The notes: a model not told the origin generated them from the sequence alone. A DNA stretch of 64,000 nucleotides from Azorinus chamasolen (GCA_963576725.1 OY755240.1:30027932-30091931); one strand, 5' to 3'; positions 42,983-55,118 are shown, counted from the stretch's first letter. Program-made: numbers and translations.

Positions 42983-43208
42983 AATACGACTTAGTTTGTT
43001 TATCGGAATACTTAGGGCAATTAGGGCATAAAGATCAGAGGAACCATTTGTATCCTAGATGCGCTTTTGAACGCCTTAAACCTTTCCCTACTAACCATTC
43101 GTGTAATAAATGATAAGAGCATGCATATTTATTAGCTGAAGTTTTATAATGGAATGTGTACACAGGATGGGTTTGTACAGGCGACCGATTTAGAATTAGA
43201 TTTATATA

Positions 43209-43413
43209 CAGTAGAAACCCGCTAATGCGACCACTTAATGGATTAACATGGGTGTCTTTATAAGCTGGTGGTTGCTTAATGCAGGGCAAAAGTAATGCAG
43301 AAAGCTCCTCTAGGAGCTTTCTACATTACTTTTGTCCTGCATTAAGCTACCACCTGCATCTAACACCCATAATTATACCTGTTTTAGGTGGTCGCATTAG
43401 CGGGGTGTTACTG
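43209..43413. mobile_element. Family E element, intact
   Basis: CAGTAGAAACCCGCTAATGCG at the left and CGCATTAGCGGGGTGTTACTG at the right, flanked by TA. Long palindrome TGGTTGCTTAATGCAGGGC ... GTCCTGCATTAAGCTACCA with apex AGCTCCTCTAGGAGCT. Confidence 0.85.
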
Positions 43414-43665
43414 TAATTCCATATAAACAAACAGAGCAGATCTTGGTTAGACGGCTCCTACTCTGGAAAGGCATGAAAAAGCGTTTACGTGAGGGAAAGT
43501 TTAAATATCATAGATGGTATATGATTCATTAGTTTCTGCCATGGCCAAAAAATCCATATAGTTTATATGCCGTAACAATGATTAATCTGATTAAACGTTC
43601 CTGACGCCATTATTTTTTACATAAATATTCGTGCAGTAAAAGGATTACAACGATTTATGTTTCAG

Positions 43666-44837
43666 GACTGACCCGACTTATGGACACCTATCGGTTTGTA
43701 TACGGCGATTTTCTCGACGGAAACCTTATCGGACACAAGGCTAAACCTTTAACAGCGAAGGAGATCCTTGACATTGGAAAGACAGTGGCAGAAGCTATGG
43801 CGAAATACACCTACAGTGAATACAAGGCTATTTTCAGATGGACGCATCTTGCAAGGCTGAAGTTGCAGGATGCGGACAACAAAACTGTTGAAGAAAATTA
43901 CATCCATGAGCTAGAACTAAACACATACACAAAGGTTGGTTGTCTGTGTTCGAGCGAGGTTGGAAAACTGGTAGAACACCCATCTTTTTCGAGAGATCTA
44001 CAGATGTCAAGAAACGCACGTTGTAAAGATGCCCAATTCAGTAAATGCAAACCCAGGTTGAAACGCGAGTACGATATCAAAATTACACAAAAATTTCAGG
44101 GGTTGTGTCGAGGCGATGAAGCTGATGTAGATGCTGGAAATTCAACATTCAAACCACTGCTGTGTCACCTCATTGACAACGGGGATCCAAGATTGGTCCT
44201 ACAGCCAGTTAAATTGGAGGAAGTGCGCGCGATTAAGCCATACATTGCAATCCTTCATGACATACTTCGTGATAGAGAAATATCTTACTTTAAAGAAAAC
44301 GCCATGCCCAAGTTAGCCAGAGGGAGAACACTTTCTACTGCAGGATTTAAAACGAGAGAAACTAAGGTATCTCAACAGGTTTTTATTCCGATAAAATATT
44401 ACGAGAAACCTATTTTGAACCTTAGAAACAGATTGGCAGCCGTTACTAAGTTAAATGTTGAAGGGTTTGAGAAAATACAAGTGGCGAATTATGCTGCAGG
44501 TGGATATTACAATTCCCATAGTGACTCAAATTTTCTTCTATCTGCTAAACCTGAAACTTATCTTGGAAAGGATAACCGCGTCATCAGTATTGTTATGTAC
44601 CTAAGCGACGTCGAGGAAGGTGGGGCAACAGCATTTCCGTTTGTGGGCGTTGCAGTTAAGCCAAAGAAAGGAAATGCAGTTCTTTTCTACAACCTTCATA
44701 GGAACTGCAAAATGAATCGAGACTCGCAACATGGGGGTTGTCCTATTCTTACGGGCGAAAAGTGGATCGCCACTCAGTGGGTCAGAACATTTCACCAGGA
44801 GTTCCACCATCAGTGTGCATTGGATAGTATGGAATGA
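43666..44837 (+). CDS. P4HA: Prolyl 4-hydroxylase alpha, terminal exon cassette 3
   Basis: Acceptor GATTTATGTTTCAG|GA at 43665/43666, phase 1, stop at 44835-44837; 527 residues when joined to exon 1. The catalytic motif reads VANYAAGGYYNSHSD: His422 and Asp424 are kept although the middle residue is Ser. GGATAFPFVGVAVKP, the distal His493 and Lys503 in GEKW are present. It is very similar to cassette 2 through the whole exon, with substitutions spread along the substrate-binding region. It lacks its own signal peptide, so a functional product would need exon 1 about 20.3 kb upstream. As with cassette 2, an orphan duplicate is possible. Confidence 0.85.
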
Positions 44838-45077
44838 ACACGGATGTAAAGAAGTTCTCCCTTCTCATGCAGAATATTATAATGTCTGCACATTCTCTTA
44901 TTTGCTGATGTTTTTACGGACTGTTGATTCGTTCAAGCCTTTGAGAAACTACTTACCGAGTGATCATGACAAGACGCCAAGATGTTTGCAAATGACAGAC
45001 ATGTCGCGTTTAGCATAAAACGTGTCTTAGCACAGAGTTATAGATACAAGTACGTACCAAACTACTAAAATCGTAAT

Positions 45078-45145
45078 TTCTCCACCAACCCCTATACTGC
45101 TACCACTCTTTAGAATCGTCCATTCGATAAATAAAGGAGTTATTC
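45078..45145. mobile_element. Family D palindrome cut at its apex
   Basis: The left arm is intact to GAATCGTC at 45120; the sequence then jumps to CATTCGATAAATAAAGGAG. The paralogue at 37200-37278 has both arms. AATAAA at 45128-45133 is a candidate polyadenylation signal for cassette 3. Confidence 0.85.
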
Positions 45146-45499
45146 TTGAAAATGTCTGAATTTATCTTATCTTGTCCACTGTTAGCTATTTCCTTCTTGA
45201 TATGCATTTACCACAAAAAAGCCCGCAAATACATTTTTAAATTATGCACATCTTTCACGTATGGTAAACACTTAATAGGAGAAGAAAAGTATGAATGGAA
45301 ATAAGAATAAAAGAGAAGAAATCGGCCAAACCGATAATAGTTTAAACGACTAATAAATTCCCCATACCGGGATACCTTGACGCGCTCATATCGGGATACA
45401 ATAAAATGCTAACTTGGGGTCACCTTGTAACAGAAGCTGTTAAATTTTATTTTTATTGAAAAGGCAGTACGATATATCAAGAAATGAAGATCTACGTTT

Positions 45500-45736
45500 T
45501 AACCCTTTGCCTAATAAATACTCTTTTTATACCGTTAGCAAACATAGTAGATCCAGATTAGACGGCGTCTATGGGCATCGTCTGGTCAGGATCTGCTCAG
45601 TTAACATATGGAATGATACAAGCCTGTTTCTGCAGTTTCTACTAAAATCTGGAGTTAATGTGCTATTATAAATATTTAGCTGATTAATATTCATAAAATA
45701 ATTATTTTTATGAATATCTAACAGGTAAAGCGTTAA
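45500..45736 (+). mobile_element. MITE family J
   Basis: Paralogue of 37637-37876: TTAACCCTTTGCCTAATAAA at the left, GTAGATCCAGATTAGACGG / GTCTGGTCAGGATCTGCTC as hairpin arms, TATCTAACAGGTAAAGCG at the right. Confidence 0.75.
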
Positions 45737-46072
45737 TTTCAAAGTCGTGTTGTTTTTTCTTTTCTTGTAGGTTACTGTAGACCTACACTTTATTCAAGGG
45801 CAAAAAATTGGACCACTACAATGACATTTGAATAACACATGGAATAAATGTATATTTCTCAACTTCTATATGTGTTGGCATCTGTCAGTTCGTCCGCACG
45901 CTAATTCGTCCGTCCGTCCGTTCGTCCCGATTCACGTAACGGGTTGTCGAATTTAACTGGAACTTGGTAGAGAGGCTTACATAAAGAAGTGCGGTGTGCC
46001 ATGTGCCTTTGCAATATATTTACTTCAGTCCGACTTATTTTTCCTTCATGTATAAAAGAACACAACTTAATT

Positions 46073-46400
46073 ATAGTTGAACTTCAATATCTCGAATTCG
46101 GATAACTCGAACTTCCGGATAACTCGAAGTAAACGTTCGGTCTTTCCAAATATACAATACAGTACAGAATTGTTCTGAAATGTATAACAACGCATATCTA
46201 GAAACATGTGACAGCTTATTGAAGGGCTAAGATAATGCTACAAGCAAGCTCCTATAGGAGTGTTTACCATTAGTTTAGACCGACATTAAGCTGTGAACTT
46301 GAGAAAATGTTCACATCAGAAATCGGATGACTCGAACATCTGTTATCTCGAAGTAATTTGTACGGTCCCTTGAAGTTAGAGATATCGAAGTTCATCTGTA
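46073..46400. mobile_element. Family L element (TA-type, pogo-like ends)
   Basis: Left AGTTGAACTTCAATATCTCG and right GAGATATCGAAGTTCATCTG. Inner palindrome contains GCAAGCTCCTATAGGAGTG. A second, nested copy lies at 56884-57566. Confidence 0.75.
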
Positions 46401-47530
46401 CCAATGTGTTTTTCTCTAGCCCCTGAATTGTTTCCATTTCCAACTTATATTTATACAACCCGTATGTCACCGTACAATACATGTATACACACGGGCAAGA
46501 ACGGGTCTTGGCCCAAATGCTCAACATAGAGAAGAAAGTGGTGTAGCTAATGTATATTAAAACATCTAATTATCCTAAATATTCGGACACACACTACCCC
46601 TGTCCACTATTTCCCAGTTCAGTATTTATGTAAGAAATAACGGCATCATGATTACTTGTCAGCATACATTTTATAATGTTAATTTTTCAAGGGAATTTTT
46701 GGCTGTGACAAAAACTGTAGACTCAGATCGGTTTTGCATGTCAAAAGCAATCAGAGCAGACCCTGATCGGAGCCGTCTGATCTGGGTCTACTCTGTTTGC
46801 AAATGTGTGAAAAGGCATTTATATGAAGGAAAGGGTTAAAAGTAAACCTGAATAAGTAATTCTGGCTCGATTTGTATATTGACAACACGTGTTGTAGATT
46901 GGTTATTTACACACTATTTAAACTGAACTGACATAGTATCAATTAGTGTAGACCTTGATCAAAAAGCTCCCCCAGGAGCTCCCTCTGAGTCTGCAATATT
47001 TGCCTTTTAAAGTGTGTTTATCTCACCCAAGCCTTAGAGTTATATAAATGTATTGACACCATTTAGTGCACGGGGCAGTTATTTTGCGTCCTTGTTTAAA
47101 AAAGGACACCATTTTTAGGGTTTCGGCTTTTGCCGAAATCCTTATAAAATGGATTGCGACTCAAACTATGGCGGAAAACCCTATTGCACGAGCGCTACCT
47201 AGCGGGAATCCCCCTAAGAGAATACGCGCATGTGCAGTGCTTGGCTTACAATCCGGTTCCGGAATCTTACAAAATATTTATAATGAAATATGGAAGGTGG
47301 ATCCATTAGCAACAGAGCAGACCCTGAATCATTCTGAATCTATGGTAACGAGCTTTCTGATCTGGGTCGAATCTATTTGCAGATGCATGAAAACAAGTTT
47401 ATATGGGGAAATTAAGGGTTAAATAGACTTCTTCTGTTCAGTACGTTCTTTACAGTATAAAGGTTACAGCGCACTGGTGGTCAGTAGTGCAGGGCAACTG
47501 TTACATCATGCTGAAATCTCTAGAGGTCAT
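46401..47530. repeat. MITE fragments; no gene supported
   Basis: A K element spans about 46608-46838 (hairpin 46747-46801 with a reduced apex). A C-type hairpin remnant is at 46944-47003. At 47075-47230 the short inverted piece TTTCGGCTTTTGCCGAAA is followed by moderately GC-richer sequence; the 118-codon frame here crosses into a MITE hairpin (47315-47385) and is not a credible gene. Confidence 0.45.
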
Positions 47531-47532
47531 AC

Positions 47533-47748
47533 GCTTAACTCTTTGCACGCTAGCGGCGAAACTGTGATTACCTATGCAAACAGTTTGGATCCAGATGAGA
47601 GGCCACATAATTCTGCGTCTCATCAGGATCCAAACTGTTTGTCATTTTGATCATATTTTTGCATAAAATGAAAGAAAGTTTATTGAAGAATTGACGCAGA
47701 CGTCAATTGTTGCAAGCGAAACATCACTCAGCATTGTAAGGATTAAGC
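47533..47748 (+). mobile_element. MITE family H
   Basis: CTTAACTCTTTGCACGCTAGC at the left; hairpin 47577-47641 (AAACAGTTTGGATCCAGATG / CATCAGGATCCAAACTGTTT); right part GACGCAGACGTCAATTG then GGATTAA. Compare with 62400-62606. Confidence 0.7.
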
Positions 47749-48504
47749 AAGCTGTTATCTAAAGTTGCAAAAATGTTTCCAAACTGACTTATTCAGCTGT
47801 ACAAACTGGTAGAGATGCTAGAACACTAAACCTTTCCTTCATATAAATGTTCTTCACGCGTTTGTAAACAGAGTAGACCCAGATCTGATTACTCCTATAG
47901 GAGTCGTCCGATCAGGATATGCTCTGTTGGCTAATGGAAGTTTAAAGATCTTTTTCTTTCCTTTCTTAAATTGCTACTCATTTCCACTTTTCATGTTTCA
48001 TATAATGAAACATGAAAAGTGGAAATAAGTAGCCATAATTTTGTTCATGAATATTCAGTAGGTATTGAAATTGGAATAAACATAGAACAGGAATCAAGTT
48101 TCTTACATGGATCCGTGGTTTTGACGGGATTCGAACCAAGGACCTAGAGATTTAAACGCTACAAAGGTGTGAAAAGCAACAACGACTAGTGAACGTACAT
48201 ACTTAATATGCAAATTATACAGACCCATTTTTCATGAAATCTCCAAGTATAAAATGAATAGATTTTACCAATGACCTACTGTCAATCCAAACGCCTTTGT
48301 TCAAACAGCATGGTGTCTTTTTACAACAGAAGTCCGACATAAGGTCGTCGGATTCTGAAAGTTCCATACCCTTCCTGTGGTATTTACAAAAGTCCGATAT
48401 ATAATTGTCGGATTCTGAGTTAAATGCCCTTTTGCCTAGTCACATATGCCCTTTGCAAACAGAGGAGACCCAGGTAAGAAGGCTCATAGAGAAGTACATG
48501 AAAT

Positions 48505-48759
48505 GGACACATAACCGAAAAGAATTATTTGATTATTACATCCACGGTTGATATTTCGATACACTTTCAACATTTTGTGAACTACTATGAAATATCGAAC
48601 ATCAATGGTACTATTTCTAGGGTAGATCAAAATTCAAATGCAGAAATTCGATTCCATTGCGACATTACAATGTTTCCTGATGAATTTAATCAATGGTCGT
48701 GCGACGTTGTTGCTAAGATCTGGTTTGAAAGAAATAGAATTTCAAAAAAACATGTACGG
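48505..48759 (+). pseudogene. Cys-loop receptor-like exon fragment, unit a
   Basis: The open frame includes YEISNINGTISRVDQ and CDITMFPDEFNQWSC followed by DVVAKIWF. Two cysteines 13 residues apart, with DIT.FP.EFNQ between, resemble the signature loop of nicotinic-type ligand-gated channels (ligand-binding domain). The Phe-Pro is displaced relative to the usual position. There is no ATG near the start, so this would be an internal exon. The frame ends at TAA (48760-48762), which lies in the end of an inserted E element. No other receptor exons are seen. Identification is tentative. Confidence 0.4.
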
Positions 48760-48951
48760 TAAAACCCCTCTAAACCAGACTTTAAATTCAGTATAAATAT
48801 CAGTCTTAGAAGACAGATGGCAGCTTAATACAGGCTGAAAATAATGCAGAAAGCTCCTCGGCATGACTTTCACCCTGCATTAAGCAGCCACCTGCCTAAA
48901 AAGTTTCTAAATTCTTATCTACTAGAAGTCGGGTTAAGAGGGGTTTTACTG
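48757..48951. mobile_element. Family E element, unit a
   Basis: CGGTAAAACCCCTCTAAACC to GGTTAAGAGGGGTTTTACTG, flanked by TA (48755 and 48952). The core GAAAGCTCCTCGGCATGAC is shortened. The same insertion occurs in units b (50745) and c (52742), so it predates the array. Confidence 0.85.
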
Positions 48952-50040
48952 TATTGTAAAAGGTGACAAATCTATACTTTTGAATGTATTTCAGAGATTT
49001 ACAAGTGATACCCTAATTACCCTGGGTATTTTGACAAACACACTTATGCAAATAGTGCAGACTCAGATCAAACACCTCCTTAATGGGCCCGTTTGAAGGG
49101 TTTTCACTATTTGCTACCATGTCTGTTTAATCTAAAGTTGCAAAGATGTTTCCAAACTGACTTATTCAGCTGTACAAACTGGTAGAGAGGAGAGACTGGG
49201 TGCTAGAACATTTAACCCTTTCCTTCATATAAATGTTTTTCACGCGTTTGTAAACAGAGTAGACCCAGATCTGATTACTCATATAGAAGTCGTATGATCA
49301 GGGTCTGCTCTGTTGGCTAATGGAATTTGAAAGATCTTTTTCTTTACTTTCTTAAATGGCTAATTATTTCCACTTTTCATGTTTCATTATAACTACTTTG
49401 TTCATGAATATTCAGTAGGTATTGAAATTTGGAATAAACATAGAACAGGAATCAAGTTTCTTACATGGATCCGTTCCATTTGCGCTCTGTGTCTATATAC
49501 ATGTACTTTTTTAAACTATTGTTTTTGTTGATGTAATTATTGTTCAAATTCTCAGGGATTTTTTATAGTCAGATTGAACTGTGCAGTAATTCCTTTTGAA
49601 ACAAACTAAGTTTTCAAATATTATGCAGGTTATCGTGACCTAATTGCCAGTTGTACATTGTGTGTGTCGGTTTGTGATCAGGATCCTAGATGTTTGACAA
49701 TTTTAAAATAAAACCATGCAAAGCATAGACTAATTGAATCTAAATAAATATATATGCAATACACAAAATAATGAGCAGGTGACAATTTTAAATTGAACAT
49801 GGTACTTTCGAATTCATAGTTGTCCTAGCACAAAGTCTGGATCCTGCCTCTACGTTTCATCGAAATGCATACTATTGACACCAGGACTGTATGTTAATAT
49901 AGCATAATGCTTTAAAAAGTCCATAACATGTTTCAAGAGGCATGCTTATGTTTTCTAATTTGTTTGCTTTAAAATGTATTTAGAGAAAAGAATATCAAAA
50001 AAGATAAAGAATAAAAAATATATTAGAATCTTTTTTGGTT

Positions 50041-50116
50041 TTGAGGTGATTCGAACCAAGGACCTAGAGATTCATAGACGCAGTTCTTTCCCCTCGGCCA
50101 CCGCTTGGGTCCCAAT
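50041..50116 (-). repeat. tRNA-like segment, unit b (also 52036-52111, 54026-54101)
   Basis: On the minus strand GGTGGCCGAGGGGAAAGAG resembles the A box of Ser/Leu tRNAs, and TTGGTTCGAATC is a good B box. Acceptor-stem pairing is poor, so it reads as a tRNA-derived SINE head or tRNA relic. Unit a keeps only the B-box part (48118-48150). Confidence 0.6.
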
Positions 50117-50492
50117 ATATAATTGTTACATGGTTCTATTTAAACGCTACAAAGGTGTGAAAAGCAACAACGACTAGTGAACGTACATACTTAATATGCA
50201 AATTATACAGACCCATTTTTCATGAAATCTCCAAGTATAAAATGAATAGATTTTACCAATGACCTACTGTCAATCCAAACGCCTTTGTTCAAACAGCATG
50301 GTGTATTTTTACAACAGAAGTCCGACATAAGGTCGTCGGATTCTGAAAGTTCCATACCCTTCCTTTGGTATTTACAAAAGTCCGATATATAATTGTCGGA
50401 TTCTGAGTTAAATGCCCTTTTGCCTAGTCACTTATGCCCTTTGCAAACAGAGGAGACCCAGGTAAGAAGGCTCATAGAGAAGTACATGAAAT

Positions 50493-50750
50493 GGATACAT
50501 AACCGAAAAGAATTATTTGATTATTACATCCACGGTTGATATTTCGATACACTTTCAACATTTTGTGAACTACTATGAGATATCGAACATCAATGGTACT
50601 ATTTCTAGGGTAGATCAAAATTCAAATGCAGAAATTCGATTCTATTGCGACATTACAATGTTTCCTGATGAATTTAATCAATGGTCGTGCGACGTTGTTG
50701 CTAAGATCTGGTTTGAAAGAAATAGAATTTCAAAAATACATGTACGGTAA
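50493..50750 (+). pseudogene. Cys-loop receptor-like exon fragment, unit b
   Basis: Same sequence as unit a with His-to-Tyr before the first Cys (RFYCDITMFPDEF). The frame stays open to the TAA supplied by the E element at 50748-50750. Confidence 0.4.
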
Positions 50751-52489
50751 AACCCCTCTAAACCAGACTTTAAATTCAGTATAAATATCAGTCTTGGAGA
50801 CAGATGGCAGCTTAATACTGGCTGAAAATAATGCAGAAAGCTCCTCGGCATGACTTTCACCCTGCATTAAGCAGCCACCTGCCTAAAAAGTTTCTAAATT
50901 CTTATCTACTAGAAGTCGGGTTAAGAGGGGTTTTACTGTATTGTAAAAGGTGACAAATCTATACTTTTGAATGTATTTCAGAGATTTACAAGTGATACCC
51001 TAATTACCCTGGGTATTTTGACAAACACACTTATGCAAATAGTGCAGACTCAGATCAAACACCTCCTTAATGGGCCCGTTTGAAGGGTTTTCACTATTTG
51101 CTACCATGTCTGTTTAATCTAAAGTTGCAAAGATGTTTCCAAACTGACTTATTCAGCTGTACAAACTGGTAGAGAGGAGAGACTGGGTGCTAGAACACTT
51201 AACCCTTTCCTTCATATAAATGTTTTCCACGCGTTTGTAAACAGAGTAGACCCCGATCTGATTACTCCTATAGAAGTCGTATGATCAGGGTCTGCTCTGT
51301 TGGCTAATGGAATTTGAAAGATCTTTTTCTTTACTTTCTTAAATGGCTAATTATTTCCACTTTTCATGTTTCATTATAACTACTTTGTTCATGAATATTC
51401 AGTAGGTATTGAAATTTGGAATAAACATAGAACAGGAATCAAGTTTCTTACATGGATCCGTTCCATTTGCGCTCTGTGTCTATATACATGTACTTTTTTA
51501 AACTATTGTTTTTGTTGATGTAATTATTGTTCAAATTCTCAGGGAATTTTTTATAGTCAGTTTGAACTGTGCAGTAATTCCTTTTGAAACAAACTAAGTT
51601 TTCAAATATTATGCAGGTTATCGTGACCTAATTGCCAGTTGTACAATGTGTGTGTCGGTCTGTGATCAGGATCCTAGATGTTTGACAACTTTAAAATAAA
51701 ACTATGCAAAGCATAGACTAATTGAATCTAAATAATTATATATGCAATACACAAAATAATGAGCAGGTGACAATTTTAAATTGAACATGGTACTTTCGAA
51801 TTCATAGTTGTCCTAGCACAAAGTCTGGATCCTGCCTCTAAGTTTCATCGAAATGCATACTATTGACACCAGGACTGTATGTTAATATAGCATAATGCTT
51901 TAAAAAGTCCATAACAAGTTTCAAGAGGCATGCTTATGTTTTCTAGTTTGTTTACTTTAAAATGTATTTAGAGAAAAGAATATCAAAAAAGATAAAGAAT
52001 AAAAAATATTAGAATCTTTTTCTATTTGCGTTTGTTTGTGACGGGATTCGAACCAAGGACCTAGAGATTCATAGACGCAGCTCTTTCCCCTCGGCCACCG
52101 CTTGGGTCCCAATATGTAAGTGTTACATGGTTCTATTTAAACGCTACAAAGGTGTGAAAAGCAACAACGACTAGTGAACGTACATACTTAATATGCAAAT
52201 TATACAGACCCATTTTTCATGAAATCTCCAAGTATAAAATGAATAGATGTTACCAATGACCTACTGTCAATCCAAACGCCTTTGTTCAAACAGCATGGTG
52301 TCTTTTTACAACAGAAGTCCGGCATAAGGTCGTCGGATTCTGAAAGTTCCATACCCTTCCTGTGGTATTTACAAAAGTCCGATATGTTGTTTTCGGATTC
52401 TGAGTTAAATGCCCTTTTGCCTAGTCACTTATGCCCTTTGCAAACAGAGGAGACCCAGGTAAGAAGGCTTATAGAGAAGTACATGAAAT

Positions 52490-52746
52490 GGACACATAAC
52501 CGAAAATAATTATTTGATTATTACAGCCACGGTTGATATTTCGATACACTTTCAACATTTTGTGAACTACTATGAAATATCGAACATCAATGGTACTATT
52601 TCTAGGGTAGATTAAAATTCAAATGCAGAAATTCGATTCCATTGCGACATTACAATGTTTCCTGATGAATTTAATCAATGGTCGTGCGACGTTGTTGCTA
52701 AGATCTGGTTTGAAAGAAATAGAATTTCAAAAATACATGTACGGTA
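52490..52746 (+). pseudogene. Cys-loop receptor-like exon fragment, unit c, with nonsense codon
   Basis: Same segment, but CAA has become TAA at 52613-52615 (after SRVD), removing the cysteine pair from the frame. This argues against each unit being an independently constrained exon. Confidence 0.4.
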
Positions 52747-54415
52747 AAACCCCTCTAAACCAGACTTTAAATTCAGTATAAATATCAGTCTTGGAGACAG
52801 ATGGCAGCTTAATACTGGCTGAAAATAATGCAGAAAGCTCCTCGGCATGACTGTCACCCTGCATTAAGCAGCCAGCTGCCTAAAAAGTTTCTAAATTCTT
52901 ATCTACTAGAAGTCGGGTTAAGAGTGGTTTTACTGTATTGTAAAAGGAGACAAATCTATACTTTTGAATGTATTTCAGAGATTTACAAGTGATACCCTAA
53001 TTACCCTGGGTATTTTGACAAACACACTTATGCAAATAGTGCAGACTCAGATCAAACACCTCCTTAATGGGCCCGTTTGAAGGGTTTTCACTATTTGCTA
53101 CCATGTCTGTTTAATCTAAAGTTGCAAAGATGTTTCCAAACTGACTTATTCAGCTGTACAAACTGGTAGAGAGGAGAGACTGGGTGCTAGAACATTTAAC
53201 CCTTTCCTTCATATAAATGTTTTTCACGCGTTTGTAAACAGAGTAGACCCAGATCTGATTACTCCTATAGAAGTCGTCTGATCAGGGTCTGCTCTGTTGG
53301 CTAATGGAATTTGAAAGATCTTTTTCTTTACTTTCTTAAATGGCTAATTATTTCCACTTTTCATGTTTCATTATAACTACTTTGTTCATGAATATTCAGT
53401 AGGTATTGAAATTTGGAATAAACATAGAACAGGAATCAAGTTTCTTGCATGGATCCGTTCCATTTGCGCTCTGTGTCTATATACATGTACTTTTTTAAAC
53501 TATTGTTTTTGTTGATGTAATTATTGTTCAAATTCTCAGGGATTTTTTATAGTCAGTTTGAACTGTGCAGTAATTCTTTTGAAACAAATTAAGTTTTCAA
53601 ATATTATGCAGGTTATCGTGACCTTATTGCCAGTTGTACAATGTGTGTGTCGGTTTGTGATCAGGATCCTAGATGTTTGACAATTTTAAAATAAAACCAT
53701 GCAAAGCATAGACTAATTGAATCTAAATAATTATATATGCAATACACAAAATAATGAGCAGGTGACAATTTTAAATTGAACATGGTACTTTCGAATTCAT
53801 AGTTGTCCTAGCACAAAGTCTGGATCCTGCCTCTACGTTTCATCGAAATGCATACTATTGACACCAGGACTGTATGTTAATATAGCATAATGCTTTAAAA
53901 TGTCCATAACAGGTTTCAAGAGGCATGCTTATGTTTTCTAGTTTGTTTGCTTTAAAATGTATTTGGAGAAAAGAATATCAAAAAAGATAAAGAATAAAAA
54001 ATATATTAGAATCTTTTTTGGTTTTGAGGTGATTCGAACCAAGGACCTAGAGATTCATAGACGCAGCTCTTTCCCCTCGGCCACCGCTTGGGTCCCAATA
54101 TATAAGTGTTACATGGTTCTATTTAAACGCTACAAAGGTGTGAAAAGCAACAACGACTAGTGAACGTACATACTTAATATGCAAATTATACAGACCCATT
54201 TTTCATGAAATCTCAAAGTATAAAATGAATAGATTTTACCAATGACCTACTGTCAATCCAAACGCCTTTGTTCAAAACAGCATGGTGTCTTTTTACAACA
54301 GAAGTCCGACATAAGGTCGTCGGATTCTGAAAGTTCCATACCCTTCCTGTGGTATTTACAAAAGTCCGATATATAATTGTCGGATTCTGAGTTAAATGCC
54401 CCTTTTGCCTACACA

Positions 54416-55118
54416 CTTATATATATAGGCTACTCTTTCTTTCTTTTTTTCTTTACTTTCTTAAATGGCTACTAATTGCCACTTTTCATATTTCATTGTA
54501 ACTATTATGTCCATAAATATTCAGTATGTATTGAAATTTGGAATAAACATAGAACAGGGAAAGGGTTAAGGAAATTAGGGTTTTTATCAATCAGACATTT
54601 CTTGCATGTGTTTGGTACTGACCAAGTAATGGTCAGAATCATCCGGGGTCCAGTCTAGACCTACAGTGTTCTCATTCAACGATAATGGTGAAATCATTAA
54701 TTCTATTATGCTAAGCACGACTTGACTTGACCCTTACTTTCAAATAACGGAGTGATGGCTCTTTACTACATAAACTATCAATTTTGGCTCTATTGGCACA
54801 AAGTTGCAAGATGAGCTATTGGAATCGCCCTGTATGTGACATGTTCATAAAACAATTCTTTAAATGTCTTCCAAACTACTGACATGGTTTTCAGAAAAAT
54901 CCACAGCAAAAAATCAATATGATATATATTATGTCCGAAACCTTCAGTACTGTCAGTACTTTGATCTTTTTTACAGTAATTAGTTTCTTTAAACGTTGTA
55001 GGTTTCTGGTTTAACTTCTTGGTCTAGTTAGGTTATTTCTCCGATTGAAATGATGAGCTGAGAGTTGTATGCCGCAGAGATGTGATCTGTGTATAAAGGA
55101 TATGCTTCTCACGAAATA
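54416..55118. other. Family A right half, then no recognised feature
   Basis: 54440-54571 matches the right half of A (AGTATGTATTGAAATTTGG, AACAGGGAAAGGGTTAA). From 54572 to 55118 I see no gene, hairpin or repeat. Confidence 0.5.

Larger units (their letters stand above)
41250..45880 (+). repeat. Segmental duplication, copy 2 (with cassette 3)
   Basis: Paralogous to 33660-38100. It lacks the F and G insertions. It carries extra E-type elements (42570-43413), has one hairpin collapsed near 42128 and lost one arm of the family D palindrome at 45120. Confidence 0.8.
47759..54415 (+). repeat. ~2-kb tandem array, about 3.5 copies
   Basis: CTAAAGTTGCAAAGATGTTT starts units at 47759 (a), 49132 (b), 51119 (c) and 53116 (d). 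Units b and c are 1987 and 1997 bp. Unit a is shortened to 1373 bp by a ~620-bp deletion at about 48106. Unit d ends abruptly near 54415. Copies are nearly identical. Each full unit carries a family A MITE, a C-type hairpin, a tRNA-like segment, a Cys-loop-receptor-like exon fragment and a family E element, in fixed order. Confidence 0.92.

Noticed and set aside
47066..47422. 118-codon plus-strand ORF as a gene
   Set aside because: The frame crosses from unrelated sequence into a MITE hairpin; no domain is recognisable.
50041..50116. Functional tRNA-Ser/Leu gene in the 2-kb units
   Set aside because: Good A/B-box-like sequences but poor acceptor pairing, and repeated as part of a pseudogene-like unit.
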